This document shows, piece by piece, positions 34,474 through 43,571 of a stretch of 64,000 nt of DNA; the first letter of the stretch is position 1, and the number at the start of each line of letters is the position of its first letter. The notes under the pieces were generated by a model that searched no databases, was not told the origin of the DNA, and was given only the letters and a program-made list of their open reading frames with translations. The DNA is from Candidatus Heimdallarchaeota archaeon (GTDB lineage: Archaea > Asgardarchaeota > Heimdallarchaeia > Heimdallarchaeales > Heimdallarchaeaceae). The position numbers were made by a program, and so were the translations under genes. Location: positions 1 to 64,000 of the forward strand of contig JAEOTK010000196.1 of NCBI GenBank assembly GCA_016839875.1, in the 5' to 3' direction.

Positions 34474-35105
34474 TTTTTGACTTCTTTATCTTGAAGTTTC
34501 TCTTCTAAGCTTTTACTCTGAAGAGCAACGAACATATCCGAGAGAGTTCTTTCTACTAAAACTCTTGCTGTATCCTTCTTTCTTCGAAAATCAGTTACTA
34601 AATTTTTTCCATATTCAATTTGCAGAATGGTACCATAGATCACTTTCATGACTTCGTAATATTTCTTAGCTTCTTTGGTTTTTCCTTCTACAAGATTTTC
34701 AAGGATAAACCTTCTTAGCTCACCTATTAGATCTGCCATCCCTAGAAGATATGCTTGTTCTGTTATTTTCAGTTCTTTAACTGATGGAATCTTATCATTT
34801 ACTATTAGATTGAGAAGAAGCTTCGCTTCTGCGTATTCTTGAAATGCAACACCAATAATGCCAATTTGATAGTGAGTCTTTTCTTCTCTCAAATGAGCGT
34901 TGATTTTATCTACATACTGTTCAGCTTGTTTGAGTTTTTCTTCTGCTTGATCTCTTTTGTTATTATGAAAACTTTCGATACTTTGACCAGAATATTTGAT
35001 TATAGTCCGAGATATTTTTATCAATTCATCTCTACTCTGATCCATCTCAACTAATCTACTCTCAATTTGGTTTGCTATAAGCTGGTAATCATCTGTATTT
35101 ACCAT
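34470..35105 (-). CDS. Translin-family protein
   Basis: The 211-residue all-helical protein matches archaeal translin (COG2178): SRTIIKYSGQSIESFHNNKRDQAEEKLKQAEQYVDKI at the N-terminus, then LLGMADLIGELRRFILENLVEGK and MKVIYGTILQIEYGKNLVTDFRRKKD with the RRKxD-type segment. Translin octamers bind RNA or DNA, and with TRAX are endoribonucleases; an archaeal homologue has been shown to cut RNA. I place the start at ATG 35105 because GTGAT precedes it; two earlier in-frame starts overlap the Shine-Dalgarno. Its stop overlaps the glycerate kinase stop by 4 nt. Confidence 0.85.
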   Translation of the reverse strand: MVNTDDYQLIANQIESRLVEMDQSRDELIKISRTIIKYSGQSIESFHNNKRDQAEEKLKQAEQYVDKINAHLREEKTHYQIGIIGVAFQEYAEAKLLLNLIVNDKIPSVKELKITEQAYLLGMADLIGELRRFILENLVEGKTKEAKKYYEVMKVIYGTILQIEYGKNLVTDFRRKKDTARVLVERTLSDMFVALQSKSLEEKLQDKEVKN

Positions 35106-35231
35106 TGTAATCATCACTTTTCAATCATAATAATACAAATATCTTGTGATTGTAAAGCTAATAGCTTCTAGGATAAAAAATTAATACTACCTCTCTATTG
35201 GTTTCTTCGAAAGCTTACTAGGACGATACTA

Positions 35232-36305
35232 ATGTTTCAGAAACACTATGCTGATTTATTGAGAAAAGTTGACAACACTCTGAATGAATTTATGGATGAA
35301 CAAGTGAAATCAGTGGAACATAATCCTTTTCTTCACTATTATTATGGAAGAATTAAGGAATATCTGTTTTCTGGAGGTAAAAGATTTCGTCCTATACTTA
35401 TGATTCTTTCTTATTCTTCTGTTAATCCTTTAAAGATTAGTAAGAACATTCTCCAGGTTTCACTCTCTGTGGAACTTCTACATAATGCAAGTCTTATTCA
35501 TGATGATATTATGGATAATGCTGAAACACGAAGGGGGCAAAACGCTTTCCATAGTGATCTTCGAGAATATGCAAAGAAAAACTATCCCGAGAACAATGTG
35601 AATTATGGAGATTATGGACTAGGGATGGGGCTTCTTGGAGGTGATTATGTATATAATTTAGCATACAAATCAATCCTACTAGATGAATTCTCTTCTGATA
35701 TAACTTTGCAAGCATCAAAAGAATTCAATGAGGGTTTCTTAGATGTTGTAAAAGGAGTAATCTTTGAAACAGATATGATGGGACGTTTTGAGGTAACAGA
35801 AAAAGAATATATCGAAATGATTTCAGGGAAAACAGCTGCTTTGTTCAAAAGAGCAGCAAGAATGGGGGCAGTTCTTGCAAATGGCTCTGATTCTCAGATT
35901 GAATGCTTAGGAAATTATGGTGAAAATTCAGGAATTGCTTTCCAACTCATTGACGACATAATAGGCTCTTTTGGGGATTCCAAGAAAACTGGAAAACCAA
36001 TTGATAGTGATTTGAAAGAAGGTAAAAAGACAATTTTAATTGTAAAAGCAATTCAAGATGCAAATTCAAGTCAAAGAAAGAAACTGAAAGAACTCCTAGG
36101 TAAACAAGATGCTACAGAACAAGAAATTGAAGAAATTAGAGATATCATAAGGGATACAGGTGCTTTATCATATGCTAAAGAAAAAGCTGAAGAATATTAT
36201 AGGAGAAGTGAAAGATTCTTAGATGAAGCAAATCCTGCTTTTGATGAAGAAATGAAGAAGTATCTCATTGCAATTGCTAAGATGGGTGTTCATCGAGTAA
36301 AATAA
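35232..36305 (+). CDS. idsA: Polyprenyl diphosphate synthase (geranylgeranyl/farnesyl, IdsA-like)
   Basis: The 357-residue trans-prenyltransferase has the first aspartate motif IHDDIMDNAETRRG and the second FQLIDDIIGSFGDSKKTGKP, both typical for archaeal short-chain synthases. KRFRP at residues 50-54 binds the diphosphate. It condenses IPP with allylic diphosphates to make C20 lipid precursors. It is the first gene of a cluster with cinA-like and GPN-loop GTPase genes (13 and 3 nt gaps). Chain length cannot be read with certainty from the residues before the first motif. Confidence 0.92.
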   Translation: MFQKHYADLLRKVDNTLNEFMDEQVKSVEHNPFLHYYYGRIKEYLFSGGKRFRPILMILSYSSVNPLKISKNILQVSLSVELLHNASLIHDDIMDNAETRRGQNAFHSDLREYAKKNYPENNVNYGDYGLGMGLLGGDYVYNLAYKSILLDEFSSDITLQASKEFNEGFLDVVKGVIFETDMMGRFEVTEKEYIEMISGKTAALFKRAARMGAVLANGSDSQIECLGNYGENSGIAFQLIDDIIGSFGDSKKTGKPIDSDLKEGKKTILIVKAIQDANSSQRKKLKELLGKQDATEQEIEEIRDIIRDTGALSYAKEKAEEYYRRSERFLDEANPAFDEEMKKYLIAIAKMGVHRVK

Positions 36306-36318
36306 TCAGAGGGTATAC

Positions 36319-37110
36319 ATGATTCTTCCTACTGCTGAAATCGTTTGTTTAGGGAATGAATTACTAATAGGTATAACGATCAATACTAATGCTACATTTT
36401 TAGGGGAACAGCTTACAAAACTGGGCTATGAAGTTCGTCGAGTAACAAGTATAAGAGATGACCTTGATTTAGCAGTTGAATTCTTTCATGAATTATTGGA
36501 AAGAAAACCAGATATTGTAATTATCTCTGGAGGATTGGGACCAACATATGATGACATTCAGCTTGAAGTTGTTTCGAAAGCAACTGAATTGGAACTACAG
36601 GAAAACAGTGAAGCTCTAAAACAGATTGAAACGTATTACAATAAAAGAGATCTACAGCTAACAAAAGAAAGAAAAAAAATGTCTTTCCTACCTGCTGGCT
36701 CCAAAGTATTATCTAATAATGTTGGGGGTGCACCAGGTTGTCATTTTCTATATAGGAATATTGAGTTCTTCTGCCTACCTGGGGTTCCAACAGAGATGAA
36801 AGATATTTTCTTAACACATATTTTACCGCATTTGAAATCGAAGGAAAATCATCAGCTTTTTGAGAAAAAGTTTCAGGTTTTAAATTGTGCAGAAAGTGAA
36901 CTTGCTCCATACATTAATGAGGTAAAAGGTGATTATCCTGATCTTTATATCAAATCTCATCCTGCATATGAAGGAAAGGCAGGGATTGTTATACATGTTT
37001 CTAGTTACGGTAAATCAGCAGAAGTCGATGTTAATAACGCTATTATATTATTGAAGGATTGTTTTAATAACAATCTAAAAAACTGTAAAATTGTGATAAT
37101 TGAGGAATAA
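36319..37110 (+). CDS. CinA-like / molybdopterin-binding-domain protein (COG1058)
   Basis: The 263-residue protein has the MoCF fold with AEIVCLGNELLIGITINTNA at the start and DIVIISGGLGPTYDDIQLE near residue 75, then FLPAGSKVLSNNVGGAPGC and FCLPGVPTEMKDIF. This is the CinA N-terminal family. In archaea it stands alone without the NMN-deamidase domain, and its role is uncertain (a pyrophosphatase acting on ADP-ribose or nucleotides has been reported for relatives). It has a GAGGGT Shine-Dalgarno and is the second gene of the idsA cluster. Confidence 0.88.
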   Translation: MILPTAEIVCLGNELLIGITINTNATFLGEQLTKLGYEVRRVTSIRDDLDLAVEFFHELLERKPDIVIISGGLGPTYDDIQLEVVSKATELELQENSEALKQIETYYNKRDLQLTKERKKMSFLPAGSKVLSNNVGGAPGCHFLYRNIEFFCLPGVPTEMKDIFLTHILPHLKSKENHQLFEKKFQVLNCAESELAPYINEVKGDYPDLYIKSHPAYEGKAGIVIHVSSYGKSAEVDVNNAIILLKDCFNNNLKNCKIVIIEE

Positions 37111-37113
37111 AAA

Positions 37114-37893
37114 ATGTCTCAGAGATATTATACTATTTTTATGTTGGGAACTGCAGGGAGTGGGAAGACTGTACTAACACGAACTCTATTGGATTGGTTT
37201 GCGGAGAAAAATCTGAATGTTGCAACACTTAACTTAGATGCTGGTGTAAAACGGCTTCCATACAATCCTGATATAGATGCTAGAGATATGGTTAATGTTG
37301 ATAATTTAACTGAAAAACTAAATTTAGGTCCAAATGGCGCTATGATTGCAAGTATGGATCTTATTGCTACCAAAATAGCTGACATTAAAGATGAAATAGA
37401 GTACATCAGACCAGAATATCTACTAATTGACACTCCTGGACAAATAGAGCTTTTTGCTTATCGAAGTAGTGGTAGATTAGTCTCTTCCATAATAGCAGAA
37501 GACAGTCAACCTGTTTCAGTCTTTTTGATAGATCCTTCCTTGGTATTAAGGCCAGAAGGTTTCTCTAGTGTTTTATTATTGAGCGTTTCAGTTGCTTTTC
37601 AACTGTCTCTTCCACAATTAGTAACAATTTCGAAACAAGATATTATTGAACCAGAACAAATGGAAAATTTGGAGGAGTGGATTGACTCTCCTGAAACTCT
37701 TGTTTCTGCTATCCAAAGTTCCGGTCAAGTTTCTCTATCTCAACAACTAGGTATAAGCATAATAGAAATATTGGATCAATTTAAGATGTCAGGAGATCTC
37801 ATCCCCATAAGTGCAAATACTGGTTATAACATAGATACAATAATCGGACTGATGGAACGCGAGTGGGGAATAAGAGATGATTTCTATGAATAA
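37114..37893 (+). CDS. gpn: GPN-loop GTPase
   Basis: The 259-residue protein has the P-loop GTAGSGKT (residues 12-19) and LDAGVKRLPYNPDIDARD, the LNLGPNGA motif containing the Gly-Pro-Asn loop, the DTPGQIE G3 motif and ISKQD in the G4 position. It is the archaeal GPN GTPase homologous to the eukaryotic GPN1-3 proteins involved in RNA polymerase assembly. It functions as a homodimer. It is three nt downstream of the CinA-like gene. Confidence 0.92.
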   Translation: MSQRYYTIFMLGTAGSGKTVLTRTLLDWFAEKNLNVATLNLDAGVKRLPYNPDIDARDMVNVDNLTEKLNLGPNGAMIASMDLIATKIADIKDEIEYIRPEYLLIDTPGQIELFAYRSSGRLVSSIIAEDSQPVSVFLIDPSLVLRPEGFSSVLLLSVSVAFQLSLPQLVTISKQDIIEPEQMENLEEWIDSPETLVSAIQSSGQVSLSQQLGISIIEILDQFKMSGDLIPISANTGYNIDTIIGLMEREWGIRDDFYE

Positions 37894-37928
37894 CAGGCAA
37901 ATAGTTTAGATCAATGAATAAAGCTCAA

Positions 37929-38699
37929 CTATAAACCAAAACGTCTATGTCTTCTTTGATAAGTTCTAACAGCTCTCCAAAGATCAATTTTTCGAAACAA
38001 TGGCCAATCTACATCAACAAAATAATATTCAGAGTATGCTGACTGCCATAATAGGAAACCAGACAAACGTTCTTCTCCTGATGTTCGAATCATTAGATCT
38101 GGGTCTGGTAATCCATTAGTATAGAGATGTTTACTTATTAATTCTTCATTAAGTTATTCAAAATCAATTTGTCCTTCCTTTGTTTTTAGAACAATCTGCT
38201 TCAAGGCATCAACTATTTCTGCTCTTCCTCCATATGCCATGCAGATATTTAATCTGTAATTGTCATAATCCGCAGTTTTTTCTTCGGTTAGTTTTATTTC
38301 TTCTTGTAGATCTTTTGGAAGCATTGATAATCTTCCAAGTACTTTGACTTTCACTTGATTCTTAATTATACGCTTGTCTTCTCTAAGCGTTCGAAGTTTC
38401 ATTTTGGCAAGTTTCATGATTGTTTCTACTTGCTCTTTTGGTCGTGAGAAATTATCAGTTGAAAAAATCCAACAAGTCACCACCTTAACTCCCAATTTCC
38501 AGCACCAATCAAGGACTTGTTCTAGTTTATCGGCTCCTAACTCATACCCGTCTTCAATTCCAACCCCTAATTTTCTACTAGCTCTTCTGTTTCCATCCAA
38601 AATTATTCCAATGTGATGTGGAATAGGTTTGTTTTTGATTTCTGATTGTAATTTTCTTTCGTAGATTTTGTACACAAACTTAGGAGTTAGTAACCTCAT
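37929..38699 (-). pseudogene. uppS: cis-Prenyltransferase (undecaprenyl/polyprenyl diphosphate synthase, UppS-like) interrupted by in-frame TAA
   Basis: From ATG 38699 the frame gives 181 residues of a cis-prenyltransferase: HIGIILDGNRRASRKLG with the catalytic Asp near 35, TCWIFSTDNFSRP, and CMAYGGRAEIVDA. It stops at TAA 38154-38156. The same reading frame continues without a shift for 74 further codons to TAG 37929-37931, including [18 protein letters not shown] and [11 protein letters not shown]. The latter are the conserved final motifs that bind the substrate diphosphates. The full length (about 256) is normal for the family. The truncated product would lack essential residues. A point change from CAA, AAA or GAA would explain the TAA. 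It may be a real mutation, readthrough, or a sequence error. The enzyme makes the lipid carrier for glycan transfer. Confidence 0.9.
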
Positions 38700-38850
38700 T
38701 AGCTGAACACCAGTGATACTGATTTGAGCAAACTGCTTTATTTTAAGATTATTTCTATCTTTCTATTTATATATCTAATTTTAGTAATAAAAGAAATTTG
38801 TAGATAGAAATTCTGAATTTTGGAAGGTTAAATAAAAAATATATTTATAG

Positions 38851-39339
38851 ATGAAACAATTTAACAAGCTTGAACAGATGACAGAGCGAGTCTTGAGGAT
38901 ATTAAGAAGACAATCAAAACGTATATGTTGTGTCTTTGATGGAGAACTTCTAGATGGAGTGTCTTTAGAGACTATTAAGCTCTTACTTGAACAAATTGAG
39001 GAAATAGGGAGTGTCAGAAGGGATATCGCAATTTTTGATCGACAACTAAAACCTGAAACCTATTCAATGTATATAAATTGTGGAATCTCACCCATAATTG
39101 TACCATCAGACAAAGATGTCTATCTAGCACTTGAAATCTTGGATATTGTTAATGGTCAGCAAACTGATATCTTGTGTTTAGGAGTAAAAGATGAGGTTTT
39201 ACTCCCTGTTACAATAACAGCTAGAGAAACAACAGATATATTACTAGTAACTCAAACAAAGCAACATGCTGAAAATTTCCTGCCTTACACTGACTTCCTT
39301 ATTGTAATAGACGATATAATAAAACAAACTTCAAAATGA
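38851..39339 (+). CDS. NYN-domain protein (PIN-like, TIGR00288/LabA type)
   Basis: The 162-residue protein shows the NYN order: CCVFDGELLDGVSLE, an acidic strand, GSVRRDIAIFDRQLKP, a helix, GISPIIVPSDKDVYLALEILDIVN, and TDILCLGVKDEVLLPVTITARE, which match the archaeal TIGR00288 group. The acid residues (D28, D92, and D113-like) are in positions expected for a metal-dependent nuclease fold, although the usual N-x-D motif at the first strand is changed to DGE. RNA-nuclease function is a family-level inference. It is divergent from the broken cis-prenyltransferase gene. Confidence 0.7.
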   Translation: MKQFNKLEQMTERVLRILRRQSKRICCVFDGELLDGVSLETIKLLLEQIEEIGSVRRDIAIFDRQLKPETYSMYINCGISPIIVPSDKDVYLALEILDIVNGQQTDILCLGVKDEVLLPVTITARETTDILLVTQTKQHAENFLPYTDFLIVIDDIIKQTSK

Positions 39340-39350
39340 TTTCTCTTTCT

Positions 39351-40259
39351 TTAGATTAATCCCTTTTCTACAAGCAACCTAAATTCATCCATAGATAGAT
39401 TTTCTCCGTTTTCATATTTTTCAAAAGCTTTCTTTGTATTTTCTTCAAGGTTATCTCTCAATTTCTTTTCCATTTGTTTTCTCATTTTTTGTTGAGCTTC
39501 TTTGAATTTACTTCTGAGCTCGTTTTTTTCTGATACTTTAGAAAGAAAATCACGATGATAATTGTCTGCTTGTTTTTTATTTTCTAGAAATTTCTTATGA
39601 TGACCATTTGCACTTTTTCTCAGCGCATTAACATCCTGAAAATTCTGGTTCATAATATTGTGATAAATCTGTGATTCTTTAGCCATATCTATGATTTGAC
39701 TATGTAGACTATTGATTTGTTTCTGTGAAGAAGATATATCTCTCCAGAGTTGAGTTTGTTGTGAAGTTATATGTACTTCTTCAGCAATTTTATTGATCTG
39801 ATCAGAGAGACTCTCAAGAATTTTGATGATTTCCTTTTCTTTATCTGGAGTTAACACTCTAGTTTGTAATTCCCATTCCAATTTGTCAATCTGTCCATTT
39901 AAAGCTCCCATCTTTTTCCTTTTTCGTCTCATATCCCCCTGGTTAATAGACGGTTCCTTCTCAACAAGGTCATCTAATATTGATTTGTTTTTCTGCAAAC
40001 TTTCTTGAAGATCCTTTCGTTTTTTCTTAAAATTCTTTACTTGATTATTTCTCTCATCTCTCTTAGACATATACTCCTTAGCCTTTGCTAGCAGATCATT
40101 TATTTGTTCATTAATTTCGTTTCTTTGAGATAAGGAATCTTTTGTAAGTTGGTTATATTGGTTTCTGTTATCCCTTAAGTTGCTGATAGCTTCCTCAAGT
40201 TTACTTAATCTAACCATCATATTCTCGTTATTTTCTTTATCTTCAATTGTAGTTTCCAT
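39351..40259 (-). CDS. Long coiled-coil protein, COG1340-type (paralogue of the gene at 8635)
   Basis: The 302-residue protein is an uninterrupted charged coiled coil with a break near residue 110-125 (KEPSINQGDMRRKRKKMGALN). It ends in LSMDEFRLLVEKGLI, matching the terminal motif of the protein at 8635-9534. Both share the same sequence of segments and length within three residues, which points to gene duplication. No membrane anchor is present. It precedes, on the same strand, nothing closer than the Roadblock gene 133 bp upstream. Confidence 0.7.
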   Translation of the reverse strand: METTIEDKENNENMMVRLSKLEEAISNLRDNRNQYNQLTKDSLSQRNEINEQINDLLAKAKEYMSKRDERNNQVKNFKKKRKDLQESLQKNKSILDDLVEKEPSINQGDMRRKRKKMGALNGQIDKLEWELQTRVLTPDKEKEIIKILESLSDQINKIAEEVHITSQQTQLWRDISSSQKQINSLHSQIIDMAKESQIYHNIMNQNFQDVNALRKSANGHHKKFLENKKQADNYHRDFLSKVSEKNELRSKFKEAQQKMRKQMEKKLRDNLEENTKKAFEKYENGENLSMDEFRLLVEKGLI

Positions 40260-40391
40260 ACTTTAGCTCAAATGTGGAACATTATGTATTTTTAAAGATT
40301 TTTCGTAAGCTGACCAATAAAGAGAATTATTAGAAAAATTGCAGTGTCTACTTCATAATCTATCAAATAAAAAATATAAAAGCAACAAAAA

Positions 40392-40781
40392 TTAGTTTAA
40401 TTGTCGTTCTACTTCTTGAGCTGCTCGAGCCATATCTAAGAAAACTAGACCTAACTTTGCTTCCTTTCTTGCAGAAACTGTAAGTACCGCATTTTGTCCA
40501 GCTGCTATGGTAATAATATATCCATAAGCTCCTTCAATAAAGATCTTTTCTAGTTCCCCTCGTTGCATCTCTTGAGCAACTCTCTCTCCCAATGATAGCA
40601 TTGCAGCTGTCATAGCTGCTAGCCTTGCTTCTTCAATTTCTTGAGGTAGTACTGAAGCTATGGGTAATCCTTCGATTGAGACTATTGCCGCACTTTCAAT
40701 CTCTGGGACTTTTATTTTCAAATCACTTAATGTTGTTTTTAATTCATTTGTTTTGTTTTCAAATGTTATACCAAATGCCAT
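40392..40781 (-). CDS. Roadblock/LC7 domain protein
   Basis: The 129-residue protein is one Roadblock/LC7 domain: IKVPEIESAAIVSIEGLPIASVLPQ, the central helix AMTAAMLSLGERVAQEM with the small Ala-rich face, IFIEGAYGYIITIAAGQNAVLTVSA, and a final helix. This is the MglB-like platform that binds and regulates small GTPases as a homodimer. No GTPase gene is immediately beside it, unlike the Roadblock gene at 52774. The partner is unknown. Confidence 0.9.
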   Translation of the reverse strand: MAFGITFENKTNELKTTLSDLKIKVPEIESAAIVSIEGLPIASVLPQEIEEARLAAMTAAMLSLGERVAQEMQRGELEKIFIEGAYGYIITIAAGQNAVLTVSARKEAKLGLVFLDMARAAQEVERQLN

Positions 40782-40895
40782 TTGGATTACCTGCCTTATT
40801 GTATTTACACTTCTATTATAAATGCAACTATTACATTACGTCTTTCTCAACATTACTTTTAAATTTATTTGGTTGGGCAAGAAAGCAGATTTTTA

Positions 40896-42098
40896 TCATA
40901 TTTCACTGTTGATATTAAGTTGATTAGCTACATATTCTTTTATTCTCTGTTCATCTGGATGTTCAGCAATCAATTTCCCATTTTCTATAACTTTTTCTAA
41001 AAGATTCTCTGTAGGTTTTCCACAGGTTGAACATTCTTTAACTTCTTCATTAAAATTAAAACACTCATAGATTTGGCATTCTTTGCAATAACTAACTTGC
41101 TTCTTACCCGCAAATTTACCTCGTTTCGCTATATCTGTTTGTTCAATTTCAACTATGTCAAGAGCAAAATCAATTGTTGGACTGTTTGATACATATGTTC
41201 CAATCCCAAAACCATCTGCTATGTCTTTATATTCATTAATTGTATCTTCAGTTAGACCCCCACTCAAAAAGATTTTAACATCTTCTCTTTCTCTTAATTT
41301 TAGTTCCCACTTTATTTCACTGATTATAGCTCTAAAATCTCCTCTTCTTGATCCTGGTGTGTCCAATCTTACTCCATGCAAATTATTCCCAATTGCTTCA
41401 AGGGCTTGTAGTACTTCTATTCTTTCATCATTGAATGTATCTGATAAAATTATCCGAGGAACAGCTGTATCAATGTTTGAATCAAACGATTTTGCAGCTT
41501 CACTTATTCCCCCCATAATCATAATGAAAGCATGAGGAATTGTTCCAGTTGGTGTTACCCCTAGTTTTTCAGCACTTAGCACACAAGATATACCATCAAA
41601 ACCAGCCAAATAGCAAGCTCTATCGATTATCGGTGCTATCACAGGAGGCATTCTCCTAATGCCAAAAGACAATAAGGTACGTTTTTCTGCAGCTAATCTC
41701 AATCTTAGTGCCGATGTTCCTACTCCTGATTGAAAACAAAGCATCCCAAGAAGAGGTGTTTCATAAATTACAAATTCACCATAATTTCCTTCTATTGCCA
41801 TGAAGGGAATTCTCACTCCGTTGATGTCCTTATCTGGAACAATTGTTCCTTCTTTCATGGAATATATATTCACGTTCAATTTAGCATTTAGGAATAAGTT
41901 CAACGTTTCTTGTAATCCAAGGAAAAGTAATCTTTTGCCTTCTCTAGGAATACCACCTGTAGTTATCTCCACCCAAACTTTTGTATCTTCCAATTTCTCT
42001 TTAACTAAACATTCTATCGTTCTTAAGAAATAAACATCTGTTGTTTTCCCTTGAACAATTTCATCTTCAGTAGCTGTCCATGATTTCATAAGATTCAT
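40896..42098 (-). CDS. pncB: Nicotinate phosphoribosyltransferase
   Basis: The 400-residue enzyme has the archaeal nicotinate phosphoribosyltransferase arrangement: an N-terminal DVYFLRTIECL block, LLGMLCFQSGVGTSALRLRLAA near residue 120 and RRMPPVIAPIIDRACYLAGFDG. The PRPP-binding SGGLTEDTINEY follows near residue 285, and a C-terminal zinc-binding segment has four Cys in two pairs (YCKECQ, ECSTCG). It forms nicotinate mononucleotide in NAD salvage. The protein is of normal length. It is divergent from no nearby promoter; the upstream gap is about 115 bp. Confidence 0.93.
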   Translation of the reverse strand: MNLMKSWTATEDEIVQGKTTDVYFLRTIECLVKEKLEDTKVWVEITTGGIPREGKRLLFLGLQETLNLFLNAKLNVNIYSMKEGTIVPDKDINGVRIPFMAIEGNYGEFVIYETPLLGMLCFQSGVGTSALRLRLAAEKRTLLSFGIRRMPPVIAPIIDRACYLAGFDGISCVLSAEKLGVTPTGTIPHAFIMIMGGISEAAKSFDSNIDTAVPRIILSDTFNDERIEVLQALEAIGNNLHGVRLDTPGSRRGDFRAIISEIKWELKLREREDVKIFLSGGLTEDTINEYKDIADGFGIGTYVSNSPTIDFALDIVEIEQTDIAKRGKFAGKKQVSYCKECQIYECFNFNEEVKECSTCGKPTENLLEKVIENGKLIAEHPDEQRIKEYVANQLNINSEI

Positions 42099-42215
42099 CC
42101 AAGAACATTGAGTCTGAATTAATTTAAGACTTATTCTTTATGGGAAAATCTTGTTCTTTGCTAAAATGTAACAAAAACAAGAAAAATGAAAGAAAATAAG
42201 AGAAAGTAAAGATTC

Positions 42216-43430
42216 TTACAATTTTAACTTGACTTTTCGATCTGTATATTCCTCAATTCTTTTCTCAATTGATTTTGTTAAAGATGAAATTTTTGCCTCT
42301 ATTTCTTCTTTTTCTCGTCTTAAAGATAATGTGATTCTATTTCGATCAATCTTAAGATTATCAATTTCATCTTCTAACTTCTTGATTTTTATGTCAAGTT
42401 GCATTTCTTTGAACTTTGAATCTATCGCTTCATTTTGATTTATCATAAATTGAGCTCTTTTCTGATATTCCAATAGTTCATCATTTAGTATCTCATCAAT
42501 ATTTTCGTATGCTCTTTCCAACCTTTCTTTCTTCATCTGGATTGCAGGTTCTTTACTAATCTCCTTTAGAGTTCGCAAAGTATATTTGACACCACTATAG
42601 CCTTCCCTTTCTTTTACTATTACTCCCATTGGATCTTTAATCAAGTTCTTCATTGTATCTCTATCAGTATCATTTAATTCAATCTTACGTGTATCAGCTG
42701 CTCGAAGCACTTTACTACTTAATTTCTTTATCTCAGAAACTTTGTTGGAGATGGTTATCTCGATTTGCTCAAGTTCCCTCCTATTTTTTAGAAGCTGTTG
42801 AAATCCTGGATGATTTTTTAATTCATCAAGTTCTTTTTGATTTACATCAATTTCTTTGGTTATCTTTTCCACGTCATCCTTATGAGTTTCTATTTCATCT
42901 TTAAGAAACTGATTTCTTTCAACATTCTGAATAAGAATTTCTAAATCATCAGCTACTTTTTCAAATTTGATAATCTCTGTATAAGCAACTAAAGTCTTTG
43001 TTTCAAAAAGGTGGATTTCTTCTTTTAATCTTGATAAAGATCTATCCAATGTTTTCACTTTAGTTTTATAAGATCGATCCCTTTTCAACCAAGATAGATA
43101 TTTTGCTAGCATATTGATGTATGAACTGATTTTATTTTTTGTATCAATAACGAAATGCTCTAGATTATCATGAGTAACCACTTCGGGTTGAATAATATCT
43201 TCAAATAACTCTAATGTTCTATTATAGATAGTTGTTGCATAGTTTTGATATACATCTGGATCTTTAATATCAGAATAGTCAAAACGATGTGCTGCAGTTT
43301 TTACCTCTTCTATACGGTCCATTATCGCTCTTAGGTGCTTGTTTGCACTATTTCTAGGACCGGAAACGGATGATGAGATGCGACTATTAAACCACTCTAA
43401 TGCTTCATCTGGTGCCTTATCTTCAGACAT
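42216..43430 (-). CDS. Long coiled-coil protein of unknown function
   Basis: The 404 residues are mainly charged heptads (for example ISKLKKLSSKVLRAADTRKIEL in the middle and KKLEDEIDNLKIDRNRITLSL near the end). A short less charged N-terminal part (about 1-40) contains SSVSGPRNSANKHLRAIMDRI. It has no signal peptide or membrane helix and does not end in the GLI motif seen in the two other coiled-coil proteins. I recognise no domain. Scaffold or cytoskeleton roles are only guesses. Confidence 0.6.
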   Translation of the reverse strand: MSEDKAPDEALEWFNSRISSSVSGPRNSANKHLRAIMDRIEEVKTAAHRFDYSDIKDPDVYQNYATTIYNRTLELFEDIIQPEVVTHDNLEHFVIDTKNKISSYINMLAKYLSWLKRDRSYKTKVKTLDRSLSRLKEEIHLFETKTLVAYTEIIKFEKVADDLEILIQNVERNQFLKDEIETHKDDVEKITKEIDVNQKELDELKNHPGFQQLLKNRRELEQIEITISNKVSEIKKLSSKVLRAADTRKIELNDTDRDTMKNLIKDPMGVIVKEREGYSGVKYTLRTLKEISKEPAIQMKKERLERAYENIDEILNDELLEYQKRAQFMINQNEAIDSKFKEMQLDIKIKKLEDEIDNLKIDRNRITLSLRREKEEIEAKISSLTKSIEKRIEEYTDRKVKLKL

Positions 43431-43571
43431 TGAAGTCTACCTACCAATGCATAAAGAATATATGGCAATATAACATTTTTCATTCAAAATTGTTTTTTTC
43501 ATCTATGAGGTTGTCTTCAATCTTTATTCAAGAACGAAATATAGTTAAATCTAAAAATATCAGCTAGTTTG

